Below, one piece after another: positions 23,537 to 32,362 of a DNA stretch of 39,868 nucleotides. A program made the position numbers and the translations under genes. Position 1 is the first letter of the stretch, and every line of letters starts with the position of its first letter. The DNA comes from Bog-756 sp035531955. GTDB lineage: Bacteria > Actinomycetota > Acidimicrobiia > Acidimicrobiales > RAAP-2. The stretch is taken from assembly GCA_035531955.1 (NCBI GenBank), contig DATKRZ010000081.1, positions 1 to 39,868 of the forward strand. Direction: 5' to 3'. The notes beneath the pieces are model-generated. The model saw nothing but the letters and a program-made list of their open reading frames with translations, was not told the origin of the DNA and made no database searches.

Positions 23537-24835
23537 GTGGCCCGGTTCGTCGTCGACGTCTCCCCCCTGCGCCGATACCGCCATTTCCGCCGGCTGTGGG
23601 CCGGCCAGGTCGTCTCGGGGATGGGGACCCAGCTGACCCTGGTGGCGGTCTCCTTCCAGGCCTACAGTCTGACCCGCTCAACCCTGGTCGTCGGATTGAT
23701 CGGGCTGGTCCAACTGCTGCCCCTGCTCGCCGGAGCCCTCTGGGGCGGCACCCTCGCCGACGCCATGGACCGCAAGCGGGTGCTGGTCCTCACCCAGGTG
23801 GCCATGGCCGCGGCGGTGGGTGGCCTGGTCGTCAACGCGTCGCGGCCACACCCGGCGGTGTGGCCGCTGTTCGTCTGCACCGCGGCCGGGGCGGGGTTCC
23901 AGGGAGTCGACTGGCCGGCCCGCCGGGCCGCGCTCCCGATGCTGGTCGACGACGGCGACGTCACCGCCGCCATCGCCCTGCAGACCTCCATCCAGCAACT
24001 GGCCCTGGTGGCGGGCCCGGCGCTGGCCGGCGTGTTGATCGCCACCATCGGACTCGGTGCGGTCTACGCAATCGATGTGGCCACCTACGGCGTGGCCCTG
24101 GTGGCCGCCCTCCTCCTGCCGGCGCTGGTGCCCAGCGGGGGCGGAACACCCATGGGACTGCGATCGATGACCGAGGGGTTCCGCCACCTCCGGCGCCAGC
24201 GACTGCTGTCGGCGACCTACTGGATCGACCTCAACGCCATGATCTTCGGCATGCCCCGGGCCGTCTTCCCGGCCTTGGGGGTCGGCCTGTTCGGCGGCGG
24301 GGCCGGGACGGTCGGGCTGCTGTACGCCGCTCCCGGGGCCGGGGCGCTCGCCGGTTCGCTGTTCACCGGGTGGTGCAGCCGGGTGCGTCACCAGGGCCGG
24401 GCCATCGCCGCCTGCGTGGTGGTCTGGGGGGTGACCATCGCCCTGTTCGGGATCATCCCCGTCCTGTGGATCGGGCTGACCCTGCTGGCCCTGGCCGGCG
24501 CCGCCGACGTGGTCTCGGCGGTCTTCCGCCAGGCGGTACAGCAGCGGACCGTCCCCGAGCACCTGCAGGGCCGGCTGTCGGGGACCTTCTTCGCCGTGGT
24601 GGCCGGGGGCCCGCGTCTCGGTGACGCCGAGACCGGGGCGGCAGCGGCCGTCGGCGGCCCCCAATTCGCGGTGTGGTCGGGCGGACTGGCCTGTGTCGTC
24701 GGGGTGGGCGTGCTCATCTGGCGGGTGCCCGAACTCTGGCGCGACGACGGCGGGGGCCGGGAGCTCAGCGCCGAGGCCCAGACCGATGCCATCGCCGAGG
24801 TCACCACGGAACTGGGCGAAGGCGAGCCCCTGTAG
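23537..24835 (+). CDS. MFS transporter (MFS_3/EntS-like)
   Basis: 432 aa with about 12 transmembrane helices and a cytosolic N terminus that begins PLRRYRHFRRLWAGQVVSGMGTQLTLVAVSFQAYSLT, typical of the EntS/MFS_3 group of exporters. The intracellular loop motif GTLADAMDRKRVL is the MFS A-motif. The C-terminal 35 residues are hydrophilic. It exports an unknown compound; EntS relatives export siderophores, but no siderophore genes are here. GTG 23537 lies 6 nt after TACCGT (23525-23530), so the mRNA is likely leaderless. Confidence 0.85.
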   Translation: MARFVVDVSPLRRYRHFRRLWAGQVVSGMGTQLTLVAVSFQAYSLTRSTLVVGLIGLVQLLPLLAGALWGGTLADAMDRKRVLVLTQVAMAAAVGGLVVNASRPHPAVWPLFVCTAAGAGFQGVDWPARRAALPMLVDDGDVTAAIALQTSIQQLALVAGPALAGVLIATIGLGAVYAIDVATYGVALVAALLLPALVPSGGGTPMGLRSMTEGFRHLRRQRLLSATYWIDLNAMIFGMPRAVFPALGVGLFGGGAGTVGLLYAAPGAGALAGSLFTGWCSRVRHQGRAIAACVVVWGVTIALFGIIPVLWIGLTLLALAGAADVVSAVFRQAVQQRTVPEHLQGRLSGTFFAVVAGGPRLGDAETGAAAAVGGPQFAVWSGGLACVVGVGVLIWRVPELWRDDGGGRELSAEAQTDAIAEVTTELGEGEPL

Positions 24836-24863
24836 GGCCCCCGCACCCCTCGCCGGCCGAGGA

Positions 24864-24879
24864 CCGGGCTACGGCCCGG
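24864..24879. terminator. possible bidirectional terminator hairpin
   Basis: CCGGGC-TACG-GCCCGG, a 6-bp perfect stem with a tetraloop between the convergent MFS and HdeD-like genes. The HdeD-like stop codon lies within it. No T-tract, so efficiency is uncertain. Confidence 0.35.
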
Positions 24880-25465
24880 CGGGCGGGTGGGCCAACCGTC
24901 GCAGGAGGAACGAGAGGGAGATCTCCAGCACGCCGTAGATGATCAGCCAGATCCCCATGATCACCGCCAAGGTCGTCACGGTCAGGTTGGGCCAGACCAG
25001 GGTCACCACACCGGCGGCGAACGCCAGCACGCCCATGGCGATCCTCCACACCCGGACCGGCGAGGCGTAGTCGCTGTAGGCGGTGAAGAACTCGATGATG
25101 CCGCCCACGACCCAGAACAGGCCGATCAGGAAGGCCAGCGTCTTGACGGTCTGGTCGGTGTGGCGGAGGAAGAGGATGCCCACGATCACCGACACCAGCC
25201 CGAGCACGGCCATCATCCATCGGGCACCGCCGCTGTCGTCGTGGTCGGCGATGGCCACCACGATGCGGAACAGGCCGGCCACGAAGAGCCAGATGCCCAA
25301 GACGATGGCGAAGGCATAGACGCTGTCCTTCGGGTGGAGGGTGACGACCACCCCGAGGCCCAGGGTCACGATGCCGAAGAAGAGCACCCACCCCCAGGAC
25401 TTCCCGATCAGGCGCAGGACGTCACCCTCCGGAGGCGCCACCTCCACTCCCCCAGGACCAGACAT
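24869..25465 (-). CDS. HdeD family (DUF308) membrane protein
   Basis: 198 aa with six transmembrane helices in three pairs, and DUF308 repeats such as GIWLFVAGLFRIVVAIADHDD, GLFWVVGGIIEFFTAY and GIWLIIYGVLEISLSF. HdeD-type proteins are linked to acid or stress tolerance in enterics; role here unknown. ATG 25465 is chosen because GGAGG lies 6 nt upstream. An in-frame GTG at 25516 would add 17 residues without comparable support. Confidence 0.85.
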   Translation of the reverse strand: MSGPGGVEVAPPEGDVLRLIGKSWGWVLFFGIVTLGLGVVVTLHPKDSVYAFAIVLGIWLFVAGLFRIVVAIADHDDSGGARWMMAVLGLVSVIVGILFLRHTDQTVKTLAFLIGLFWVVGGIIEFFTAYSDYASPVRVWRIAMGVLAFAAGVVTLVWPNLTVTTLAVIMGIWLIIYGVLEISLSFLLRRLAHPPAGP

Positions 25466-25582
25466 GGCAACCTCCGCGTCGCTCGAGGGCTCGAGGCCCA
25501 CCAACCCCTCACCCACCTTACGGCTGGGACTCCCGTGAGGGTGGGACCGGGACGGGGCCGCCTGTGGGCCGGGCCGGGGGCC

Positions 25583-26488
25583 TCAGCGCGTCCCGCTCCC
25601 CCGGGTGGCCCCCTCCACCAGCCCTTCGCTGACCGCCCACAACCGGGCAGCCGCCTCGGCGTCGCGGGCGGCGGCCGACGGCGAACGGGGTCGGCACTTC
25701 ACGAAGTACTGCCCGGTGACGTCGGCCACCTGCGGGGAGGAGGCCAGATAGACCGAGGTCCGCGCTCCCTTCTCCGGCGTGAGGACGAACGGCTTGATCA
25801 CCTTGATCCCGAAGGCCAGGACGCCCGAGGCGTCGTCGTCCCCGGCGAAGCCGGTGGCCACCGTGCCCGGATGCGCCGAATTGGCCGTGACCCCGGTACC
25901 GGACAGCCGCCGGGCCAACTCGTTGGTGAACAGGATGTTGGCCAGCTTGGAGCGGCTGTAGGCATTCATGGCCGAGTAGCGCTTCTCGGACTGGAGGTCG
26001 TCGAAGCCGACGCCGTGCCGGGCCGAGCGGTGGGCGGTCGAGGCGACATTGACCACCCGGGCGGGGGCGGAGGCCACCAACCGGTCGGTGAGCAGTCGGG
26101 TGAGATAGAAGGGACCCAGGTGATTGGTGGCGAAGGTGGTCTCGAACCCGTCGGTGGTCTCGGTCCGCCGGGACAGCACCAGGCCGGCGTTGTTCACCAG
26201 TACATGGATCCCGGGACAACGGTCGAGGAGCTCGGCGGCACCGTCGCGGACCGAGGCCAGATCGGCCAGGTCGAAGACCACCAGGCCCACCCGTTCCGAT
26301 CCGCTGTCCCGGCTGATGTCGTCGAGCGCCTGGCGGCCCCGGGACTCGCTACGGGCGGTGATCACCGTGTCCGCACCGGCCGCCGCCAGGGCCGTGGCGG
26401 TGGCCTTGCCGACGCCGGAATTGGCGCCGGTGACGACAACGGTCCTCCCCTGCATCGGGGCGGTTCCGGCCGATCGTTCTGCGCACAT
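25583..26488 (-). CDS. SDR family oxidoreductase (retinol-dehydrogenase-like)
   Basis: 301 aa. Cofactor motif TGANSGVG (20-27), LVNNAG, active-site segment VVNVASTAH...YSRSKLAN (Tyr and Lys of YxxxK), and the following NPG-like HPGTVATGF. This is the WW-domain-oxidoreductase/retinol-dehydrogenase-like subgroup, often annotated for lipid or retinoid alcohols. NADP preference is suggested by ARSESRG after the second strand. ATG 26488 has GGGAGA about 7 nt upstream. It is divergent from the iron transporter genes; their spacer (26489-26689) holds the iron promoter. Confidence 0.9.
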   Translation of the reverse strand: MCAERSAGTAPMQGRTVVVTGANSGVGKATATALAAAGADTVITARSESRGRQALDDISRDSGSERVGLVVFDLADLASVRDGAAELLDRCPGIHVLVNNAGLVLSRRTETTDGFETTFATNHLGPFYLTRLLTDRLVASAPARVVNVASTAHRSARHGVGFDDLQSEKRYSAMNAYSRSKLANILFTNELARRLSGTGVTANSAHPGTVATGFAGDDDASGVLAFGIKVIKPFVLTPEKGARTSVYLASSPQVADVTGQYFVKCRPRSPSAAARDAEAAARLWAVSEGLVEGATRGSGTR

Positions 26489-26574
26489 GGTGTCGTCTCC
26501 CGGGGTGGGCCGGGCCGGGCCGCCTGCCGGCCCGACGCTGGCACGAGCCTACGTCGCCCACTCGAAATCCCTGG

Positions 26575-26604
26575 TTGACACCCAATGTTCGGCTTACCTA
26601 ATAT
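26575..26604 (+). promoter_or_regulatory. fbp promoter with IdeR/DtxR-like box
   Basis: -35 TTGACA (26575-26580), 18-nt spacer, -10 TAATAT (26599-26604). Between and over the -10 lies CAATGTTCGGCTTACCTAA (26583-26601), which matches the IdeR/DtxR consensus TTAGGTTAGGCTAACCTAA, as I know it, at 14 of 19 positions, with one half-site (CTTACCTAA) nearly perfect. Iron-dependent repression of the downstream ferric-iron transporter is the likely function. Confidence 0.7.
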
Positions 26605-26696
26605 TTTTAGTGACCAGACCCTTATCTCAACGGGTTCCCGATGAGCCGGGCCATCTCGAACTCCCGACCGCAGCGCCCGACCAGAGGAAGTGGACG

Positions 26697-26720
26697 ATGA
26701 ACCGGCCGGCGTCGAAATGA
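26697..26720 (+). CDS. seven-residue leader ORF overlapping the fbpA-like start
   Basis: ATG 26697 with a good ribosome-binding site (AGAGGAAG about 7 nt upstream) encodes MNRPASK and stops at TGA 26718-26720. This stop overlaps the ATG at 26717 of the substrate-binding protein as ATGA. The larger gene has no ribosome-binding site of its own, so translation coupling through this mini-ORF is likely. An alternative is that the substrate-binding protein starts at GTG 26690 using the same region. Confidence 0.45.
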   Translation: MNRPASK

Positions 26721-27778
26721 GCACGGATCCGGCCCGGGTGAGGAGGTCCCCGGTGGGCGCGGCCCTGGTCGCCGTGGCCGCCCTGTCGCTGCTCGGCGCG
26801 GCCTGCAGCTCCGCCCCGTCGTCGGGACCGTCCGGCGGATCCGCCACCATCACCGTCTACAACGGCCAGCACCAGCAGACCACCGGTGCCCTGGTCACCG
26901 CGTTCGAGAAGCAGACGGGCATCGCCGTCGAGGTTCGCAGCGATGACGAGTCGGTGCTGGTGAACCAGATCATCACCGAGGGATCGGCCTCCCCCGCCGA
27001 CGTCGTCTACACCGAGAACTCACCGGCCCTCGAGCTGCTGTCCGGGAAGGGCCTGCTGGCACCCGTCGACCCGAGCACGCTGGGCGCGGTGCCGTCCCGG
27101 TACAGCTCGCCGGGGGGCCTGTGGGTCGGGGTGTCCGCCCGGGCGGGGGTGATGGTCTACAACACCGACCAGCTGACCCCGGCGCAGCTGCCCCGATCGG
27201 TGATGGAACTGGCGGAGCCGAGGTGGAGGGGCCGGATCGGGCTGGCGGCGGGCGAGACCGACTTCCTCCCGATCGTCATCTCCATCGAGCGGACCCACGG
27301 GAGGGCCGCCGCCGCCGCCTGGCTGGCGGGGGTCAAGGCCAACGCCGGGGACAACCTCTATCCGTCGAACGAGGTGCTGACCAACGAGGTCAACCTGGGC
27401 CACGTGGAGCTCGGTCTCATCAACAGCTACTACTGGTACCGGCAGCGGGCCGAGGTGGGGGTGGCGGCCATGCACTCGGCGGTGGCCTCCTTCCAACCGG
27501 GCGACCCGGGTTACCTGATCAACGTCTCGGGGGCCGGGGTGCTGGAGTCGAGCGGGCAGAAGGCCGCCGCGCAGAAGTTCCTGGCCTTCCTGGTCAGCAC
27601 CGAAGGCCAGGAGATCATCGCCCACAGCCAGAGCTACGAGTACCCCATCGGCTCCGGGGTCACCACCGCCCAGGCGCTCCCCCCCCTCGCCTCGTTGCAG
27701 CCGTCGCCTCTGACCGTCGCCGAGCTCGGTGACGGCTCATCGGCCATCGCCCTGCTCCAGCAGGCCGGGTTGGCATGA
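26717..27778 (+). CDS. fbpA: ferric-iron ABC transporter substrate-binding lipoprotein
   Basis: 353 aa. Lipoprotein signal with lipobox LLGAAC (Cys30) and a short Ser/Gly linker, then a type II periplasmic-binding fold: ITVYNGQHQQTTGALVTAFEKQTGI, ADVVYTENSPALELL, and the characteristic iron-ligand pair in INSYYWYR (adjacent tyrosines). It captures Fe(III) outside the membrane and delivers it to the permease. Start ATG 26717 is coupled to a leader ORF; GTG 26690 is an alternative. First gene of an fbpABC operon under an IdeR-like promoter. Confidence 0.9.
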   Translation: MSTDPARVRRSPVGAALVAVAALSLLGAACSSAPSSGPSGGSATITVYNGQHQQTTGALVTAFEKQTGIAVEVRSDDESVLVNQIITEGSASPADVVYTENSPALELLSGKGLLAPVDPSTLGAVPSRYSSPGGLWVGVSARAGVMVYNTDQLTPAQLPRSVMELAEPRWRGRIGLAAGETDFLPIVISIERTHGRAAAAAWLAGVKANAGDNLYPSNEVLTNEVNLGHVELGLINSYYWYRQRAEVGVAAMHSAVASFQPGDPGYLINVSGAGVLESSGQKAAAQKFLAFLVSTEGQEIIAHSQSYEYPIGSGVTTAQALPPLASLQPSPLTVAELGDGSSAIALLQQAGLA

Positions 27779-27854
27779 CCGCGGTGGAATCGACCTGCGG
27801 CCAAAGGAGTGGTCCGACCGGTCGGGGGAGCCGGCACCCCGGGGAGGGCCCGCC

Positions 27855-29456
27855 ATGGTCCTGACCGGTTCGTCCACCACCGAGATGGTCCTGGCCGAAC
27901 CGACGCCGCCACCGGCCTTGGCCCGCCGCGATCGGCCGTTGGTGCTGTGGGTGTCGGCCCTGGCGGTGGCCGGCCTGTTGGCCCTGCCGGTGGCCTACGT
28001 GGTGGTCCAGGCCGCCCAGACCGGCTGGGCGGAGGTCCTGAATCTGGTCTTCCGGCAGTTCACCCTCGGCCTGTTGTGGAACACGGTGCGACTGTCCGCG
28101 GTGGTGACCGCCGCCTGCGCGGTGATCGGGACGGCGGCCGCGTGGCTGGTCGAGCGGACCGATCTCCCCGGCCGGGGGTTCTGGGCGGTCGCCGTGGTCC
28201 TGCCCGTGGCCATCCCCGACTTCGTCATCGGCTTCGGGTGGGTCTCGGTGGCCCCGGGCGTGCACGGGTTCACCGGCGCGGTGCTGGTGATGACCCTGGC
28301 CCTCTTCCCGCTGGTCTATCTCCCGGTGGCGGCCTCCCTCCGGGGCGCGGACCCGGGCCACGAGGAGGTGGCCCGCTCCCTCGGGCTCTCCCGGCTGGCG
28401 ACGTTCCGACGGGTCACCCTGGCCCAGGCCCGCCCTGCGCTGCTGGGGGGGTGCGTGCTGGTGTCGCTGGCCCTGCTCGCCGAGTACGGCGCCTTTGAGA
28501 TCCTCCGTTACCAGACCCTCACCACCCAGATCTTCTTCGAGTCCCAGCGCAGCTACAACATCCCGGTGGCGTCGTCGCTGGCCCTGATCCTGGTGGTGGT
28601 GAGCCTGGGAGTGCTCGGTGCCGAGGCGCTGGGCCGGGGGCGGGGGCGGCTCACCCGCACCACGAGGGCGATCAGGACCGGGCGGCTCCACCGACTGGGC
28701 CGGGCCACCGCGCCCGCCCTCGCCTCGCTCACCGTGCTGGTCGGCCTGTCCCTCGGGGTGCCGGTGGGCGTGGTCGTGTACTGGCTGGTCCGGGGCGGGA
28801 CGACGACGCTGCCCGCCTCCACCTCGATGGTATGGGCCGCGTTGACCACGGCGGGATACGCGGCCGCGGCCGGGGCCCTGGCCACCCTGCTGGCCCTACC
28901 GGTGGCGCTGCTCGCCGTGCGGCATCCCCGCCCGTCGACCACCGCCCTCGAACGGGGGACCTTCATCGTCCAGGCGGTGCCGGGGCTGATCATCGCCCTC
29001 GCCCTCGTGTACTTCTCCATCCGGGTCGTCCGACCGCTCTACCAGAGCACGCCGCTCCTGGTCGCCGGCTACGCCATCATGTTCTTCCCCCTGGCCCTGG
29101 TGGCGGTGCGCACCTCGGTGGCCCAGGCCCCCCTGGCCCTCGAGGACGTGGCCCGGTCCCTCGGCCGCCGCCGCCTCTCGGTGTGGTGGCGGGTCGTGCT
29201 CCCCCTGGTGGCCCCCGGCCTGGCCGCCGCGTTCAGCCTGGTCTTCCTTTCCACCGTCACCGAGCTCACCCTCACACTGGTGTTGGTCCCCACCGGCGTC
29301 CAGACCCTGGCCACCCAGTTCTGGGCCTACACGTCCAACCTCTCGTACGCGGCCGCGGCCCCCTATGCCGGGCTGATGATCCTGATCGCGGCGGTGCCGA
29401 GCTATGTCCTCGGGCGATGGTTCGACCGGCTCCCCTCCCGGGCAGGCCGTCCATGA
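27855..29456 (+). CDS. fbpB: ferric-iron ABC transporter permease
   Basis: 533 aa, about 12 transmembrane helices in two homologous halves, each with a BPD_transp_1 domain. EAA-type loops are visible as EEVARSLGLSRLATFRRVTLAQARPALLGG in the first half and LEDVARSLGRRRLSVWWRVVLPLVAPGL in the second; these contact the ATPase. ATG 27855 has GGGGAGGG upstream. The gene follows the substrate-binding protein by 76 bp, and its stop overlaps the ATPase start (ATGA). Confidence 0.9.
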   Translation: MVLTGSSTTEMVLAEPTPPPALARRDRPLVLWVSALAVAGLLALPVAYVVVQAAQTGWAEVLNLVFRQFTLGLLWNTVRLSAVVTAACAVIGTAAAWLVERTDLPGRGFWAVAVVLPVAIPDFVIGFGWVSVAPGVHGFTGAVLVMTLALFPLVYLPVAASLRGADPGHEEVARSLGLSRLATFRRVTLAQARPALLGGCVLVSLALLAEYGAFEILRYQTLTTQIFFESQRSYNIPVASSLALILVVVSLGVLGAEALGRGRGRLTRTTRAIRTGRLHRLGRATAPALASLTVLVGLSLGVPVGVVVYWLVRGGTTTLPASTSMVWAALTTAGYAAAAGALATLLALPVALLAVRHPRPSTTALERGTFIVQAVPGLIIALALVYFSIRVVRPLYQSTPLLVAGYAIMFFPLALVAVRTSVAQAPLALEDVARSLGRRRLSVWWRVVLPLVAPGLAAAFSLVFLSTVTELTLTLVLVPTGVQTLATQFWAYTSNLSYAAAAPYAGLMILIAAVPSYVLGRWFDRLPSRAGRP

Positions 29457-30517
29457 CCGGGCTGGGGGTCGGCGACCTCCACAAGTCCTTCGGGACCCAC
29501 TCGGTGCTGGCCGGGGTAGACCTCGACGTGCCGGTCGGCTCGCTCACCGCCATCCTCGGCCCGTCGGGCAGCGGCAAGACCACCCTCTTGCGGGTGGTGG
29601 CGGGGTTCGAGCGGGCCGACCGGGGCACGGTCGTCCTGGGCGGCCGCACGGTCGAGGACGCCGTGCACGTCGTGCCCCCCGAACGGCGGGGCATCGGCTA
29701 CGTGCCCCAGGACGGATCGCTGTTCCCCCATCTCACCGTGGCCGCCAACGTCTCCTTCGGAGCACCGAGGGCCGACCGGCGGCGGGCCGGGGGCCACACC
29801 GGCGAGCTGCTGGAGATGGTCGGCCTGGCCGGCCTGGGCGGACGGTACCCGCACCAGCTGTCGGGTGGACAGCAGCAGCGGGTGGCCCTGGCCCGGGCGC
29901 TGGCCATCCGTCCGGCGCTGGTCCTGCTGGACGAGCCCTTCTCGTCACTCGACGCCGGGCTCCGGTCGAGCGTGAGGTCCGACGTCCAGGACGTGCTGCG
30001 GGCCGGCGGGACCACAGCGGTGCTGGTCACCCACGACCAGGACGAAGCCCTCTCGGTGGCCGACCAGGTGGCGGTCATCCGGGACGGGGTGATCGGCCAG
30101 TGCGGGACGCCCCAGGAGCTCTACGACCATCCGGTGGACCCGGACATGGCCCGGTTCCTCGGGGACGCCAACCTGGTGGCGGCCACGGTCGAGGGCGACC
30201 GGGTGTCCACGCCGTTCGGTCCGCTGGCCCGTCGTGGGGACACCCTCGGGAGAGCGGGTGCCGGGCCGGTGGTGGCGCTGATCCGGCCGGAGCAGCTGCT
30301 CTTGTCGACCACGGTGGGCGGGACGGGGCTGAGGGCGACCGTGGTCCGGACCCAGTTCCACGGCCACGACACGGTGATCACCGTCGATCCCCACGCCCCG
30401 CCGGCCGCGGGCCCCGTCACCATCCGGGCCGACGGGGATCTGGCGGTGGCCGACGGGACCGAAGTCGAGATCACGGCCGAGGGATCGGCCGTCGTCTGGC
30501 CGGCCCGGATGGGCTGA
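29453..30517 (+). CDS. fbpC: ferric-iron ABC transporter ATPase
   Basis: 354 aa. Walker A GPSGSGKT, Q-loop YVPQDGSLF, signature LSGGQQQRVALARALA, Walker B VLLDEPFSSLD, H-loop VTHD. A C-terminal TOBE-like regulatory domain (about 260-354) includes ALIRPEQLLL and a short GHDTVITVD stretch. It energises uptake through the FbpB permease. Its ATG overlaps the permease stop by 4 nt, so the three genes form one translationally coupled operon. Confidence 0.9.
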   Translation: MTGLGVGDLHKSFGTHSVLAGVDLDVPVGSLTAILGPSGSGKTTLLRVVAGFERADRGTVVLGGRTVEDAVHVVPPERRGIGYVPQDGSLFPHLTVAANVSFGAPRADRRRAGGHTGELLEMVGLAGLGGRYPHQLSGGQQQRVALARALAIRPALVLLDEPFSSLDAGLRSSVRSDVQDVLRAGGTTAVLVTHDQDEALSVADQVAVIRDGVIGQCGTPQELYDHPVDPDMARFLGDANLVAATVEGDRVSTPFGPLARRGDTLGRAGAGPVVALIRPEQLLLSTTVGGTGLRATVVRTQFHGHDTVITVDPHAPPAAGPVTIRADGDLAVADGTEVEITAEGSAVVWPARMG

Positions 30518-30535
30518 CCCGGGTCGGGAGCCGGG

Positions 30536-30563
30536 CCCGCCGGCCGGGCCCCCGGCCGGCGGG
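30536..30563. terminator. perfect 12-bp hairpin between convergent genes
   Basis: CCCGCCGGCCGG and its reverse complement with a 4-nt loop (GCCC) lie between the stop of fbpC and the stop of the convergent hot-dog gene. There is no T-tract, but this type of strong GC hairpin is common at gene ends in actinomycetes. Likely bidirectional. Confidence 0.6.
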
Positions 30564-30578
30564 CACCGCAGGAGGGGA

Positions 30579-31460
30579 TCAGACCTCGAGCACGGCCACC
30601 GAGGCCAGGTCGACCAGCCGGTGGTCGGCTCCGACGTCGTGCACCGCCACCCGGACCAGCGTGCGGTGACCCTGCCCGCCGATCACCTTGCACCGGGCCT
30701 CGACCGGTCCCACCCGGGTGGGGCGGAGGTAGTGGATCACCATGTCGCCGGCCGCCAGACCGCCCGGGTCCCCGAGCTCTGTGCCGTCCCCGCCGGCGCG
30801 GCCCGCCGCCACGGAGCGGCCCGCCGCCACGGCGCGGCAGGCGGCGGCGTCGGCCAGCGTGGCCACCGCGCCCCCGTGCAGGATGCCCCACGGGTTCCGC
30901 AGATGATCGGCGAGGTCGAGCCGGGTGACGGGACCGGCCCCGGGCTCGATGCCGAAGAACTCCTCGATCCCCTGCGGGTCGGGGGCGGGCGGGGGCATGG
31001 CCGTGCGGATCGGCCGCTCGAAGTGCAGGTGCATCCCCCCTGGGTCGAGCACGGCCGAGGTCATGACCACCGAGGCGACCGGGAGGTCCTCGGTCCCCTC
31101 GTCGACCACGTCCACCCCGGCCACCACCGCGTTGCGCCCCCGCCGCAGGACCCGGGCGTGCAGGCGGAGCGGTCCGCGATGGGAGAGACGGGTGACGGTG
31201 GCCATCATCGAGGTGGTCACGATCCACTCGGGCTGGACCGAGAGCCCGGCGAGCATGCCCCCGATCGAGTCGACACCGGTGAGCAGCCCCCCGGTGCGCA
31301 GTCCACCGCCCGCGCCGCGCTGGTGGTCGTCGACCGGGGCGCGCCCAGCGAGCTCGGGGTACCCCCCGTGGGCGGAGGGGATCTCCCACCGTTGCAGGCG
31401 GAAGTACTCGCCGACGTTCCGGCGGGGATCGACCCCGTCGGTGGGTGCCTCCCGACCCAT
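30579..31460 (-). CDS. tandem hot-dog (PaaI-like thioesterase) protein
   Basis: 293 aa. Two hot-dog domains: the first (about 45-150) with GGLLTGVDSIGGMLAGL and TTSMMATVTRL; the second (about 180-293) with NPWGILHGGAVATLADAAACRAV, the HGG motif typical of PaaI-type acyl-CoA thioesterases. Only the second half carries a clear HGG motif. Short in-frame duplication in the second half (see repeat at 30798). ATG 31460 overlaps the stop of the preceding hot-dog gene by 1 nt. It probably hydrolyses or binds an acyl-CoA; substrate unknown. Confidence 0.8.
   Translation of the reverse strand: MGREAPTDGVDPRRNVGEYFRLQRWEIPSAHGGYPELAGRAPVDDHQRGAGGGLRTGGLLTGVDSIGGMLAGLSVQPEWIVTTSMMATVTRLSHRGPLRLHARVLRRGRNAVVAGVDVVDEGTEDLPVASVVMTSAVLDPGGMHLHFERPIRTAMPPPAPDPQGIEEFFGIEPGAGPVTRLDLADHLRNPWGILHGGAVATLADAAACRAVAAGRSVAAGRAGGDGTELGDPGGLAAGDMVIHYLRPTRVGPVEARCKVIGGQGHRTLVRVAVHDVGADHRLVDLASVAVLEV
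30798..30833. repeat. 18-bp tandem duplication within a coding region
   Basis: Two adjacent 18-bp copies, GCGGCCCGCCGCCACGGA and GCGGCCCGCCGCCACGGC, add six residues in frame. The protein reads AVAAGR-SVAAGR-A in the second hot-dog domain. This is likely slippage; it falls just after the helix containing HGG, so it may lengthen a loop. Confidence 0.7.
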
Positions 31461-32362
31461 CAGGCGGGGTCTTCGGCGGGTGGGCCGGGGGACACGGCGC
31501 CGACGTTGACCACCGTGGTCAGTCGGCCGCCGTCGCCCTCGTCGACCAGTTCGACGACGGCGTTCCGTCGGGAGCCGCCGCTGCCGACCCCGTCCCCGCT
31601 GGTCCCGACGAGCACCCTGGCGCGGGACACGATGGGCCCGACCCGGCCCGTGGCCAGATAGGCGACCTGGAGGTCGGTGACCGCCGCGCCGTCGTGGCCC
31701 ACCCCCGCTTCGAAGGCCCGGAGGGCTGCCACCTCTGCCAACAGGGCCATCACCCCCCCTTGGACCGCGCCGAACGAGTTGAGCAGGTACTCACCGACCG
31801 GCATGGAGACCTCGCCCTCGGCGACGCCCGTCTCCGACAGGCAGAGAGTCTCGACCACCGGGCCTTCGAGCCCGGCGCCGGTGAACGACCACCGGGCAGG
31901 CAGCTCGGGGCCCTCGTCCCCCGACGGTCTCGACTGCTTCCCGGCGTGGATGGCGAAGGTCATGGTGGCCCACGCCACCGGCGGGGTGTCCCGGGCATCG
32001 GCGGTGGCGTCGGATCCGTCGCCGGACACGTTGAACACCCAGGCCTCGACGACCAGGGTGGTCCGGCCCCTCCGCACCACCCTCCCCCGCGCCTCGACGA
32101 AGGGCCCGACCGCTGGCCGGACCACCTGCAGGGTCAGGTCGGCCGTGACCATCCGATCCGGCCGCGCCGCCCGGATCGCCTCCGACCCGCCCACGAGGTC
32201 CACCAACGTGGCCAGCACCCCGGCCCGGACCCCGCCGTCCGCCCCGGCGATGTGCGGCGTGGCCCGGATGCGGGCCACGGTGTCCGACTCGGCGATCGAC
32301 TCGGCTTCGATGCCCAGGTCGGACAGGAGGTGACGGACAGGCGGATACCCGGCAATCCCCAC
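31460..32362 (-). CDS. tandem hot-dog (PaaI-like thioesterase) protein
   Basis: 300 aa, two hot-dog domains. In the first, GADGGVRAGVLATLVDLVGGSEAI aligns to the HGG helix with GGVRAG in place of HGG; in the second, SFGAVQGGVMALLAEVAALRAFE holds VQGG. Neither has the His of the PaaI motif, so catalysis may differ or be absent. GTG 32362 directly follows the TGA of the upstream SDR gene (TGAGTG) and its own stop overlaps the next start by 1 nt, giving a three-gene coupled unit SDR, hot-dog, hot-dog. The two hot-dog proteins may form a heteromer. Confidence 0.75.
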   Translation of the reverse strand: MGIAGYPPVRHLLSDLGIEAESIAESDTVARIRATPHIAGADGGVRAGVLATLVDLVGGSEAIRAARPDRMVTADLTLQVVRPAVGPFVEARGRVVRRGRTTLVVEAWVFNVSGDGSDATADARDTPPVAWATMTFAIHAGKQSRPSGDEGPELPARWSFTGAGLEGPVVETLCLSETGVAEGEVSMPVGEYLLNSFGAVQGGVMALLAEVAALRAFEAGVGHDGAAVTDLQVAYLATGRVGPIVSRARVLVGTSGDGVGSGGSRRNAVVELVDEGDGGRLTTVVNVGAVSPGPPAEDPA

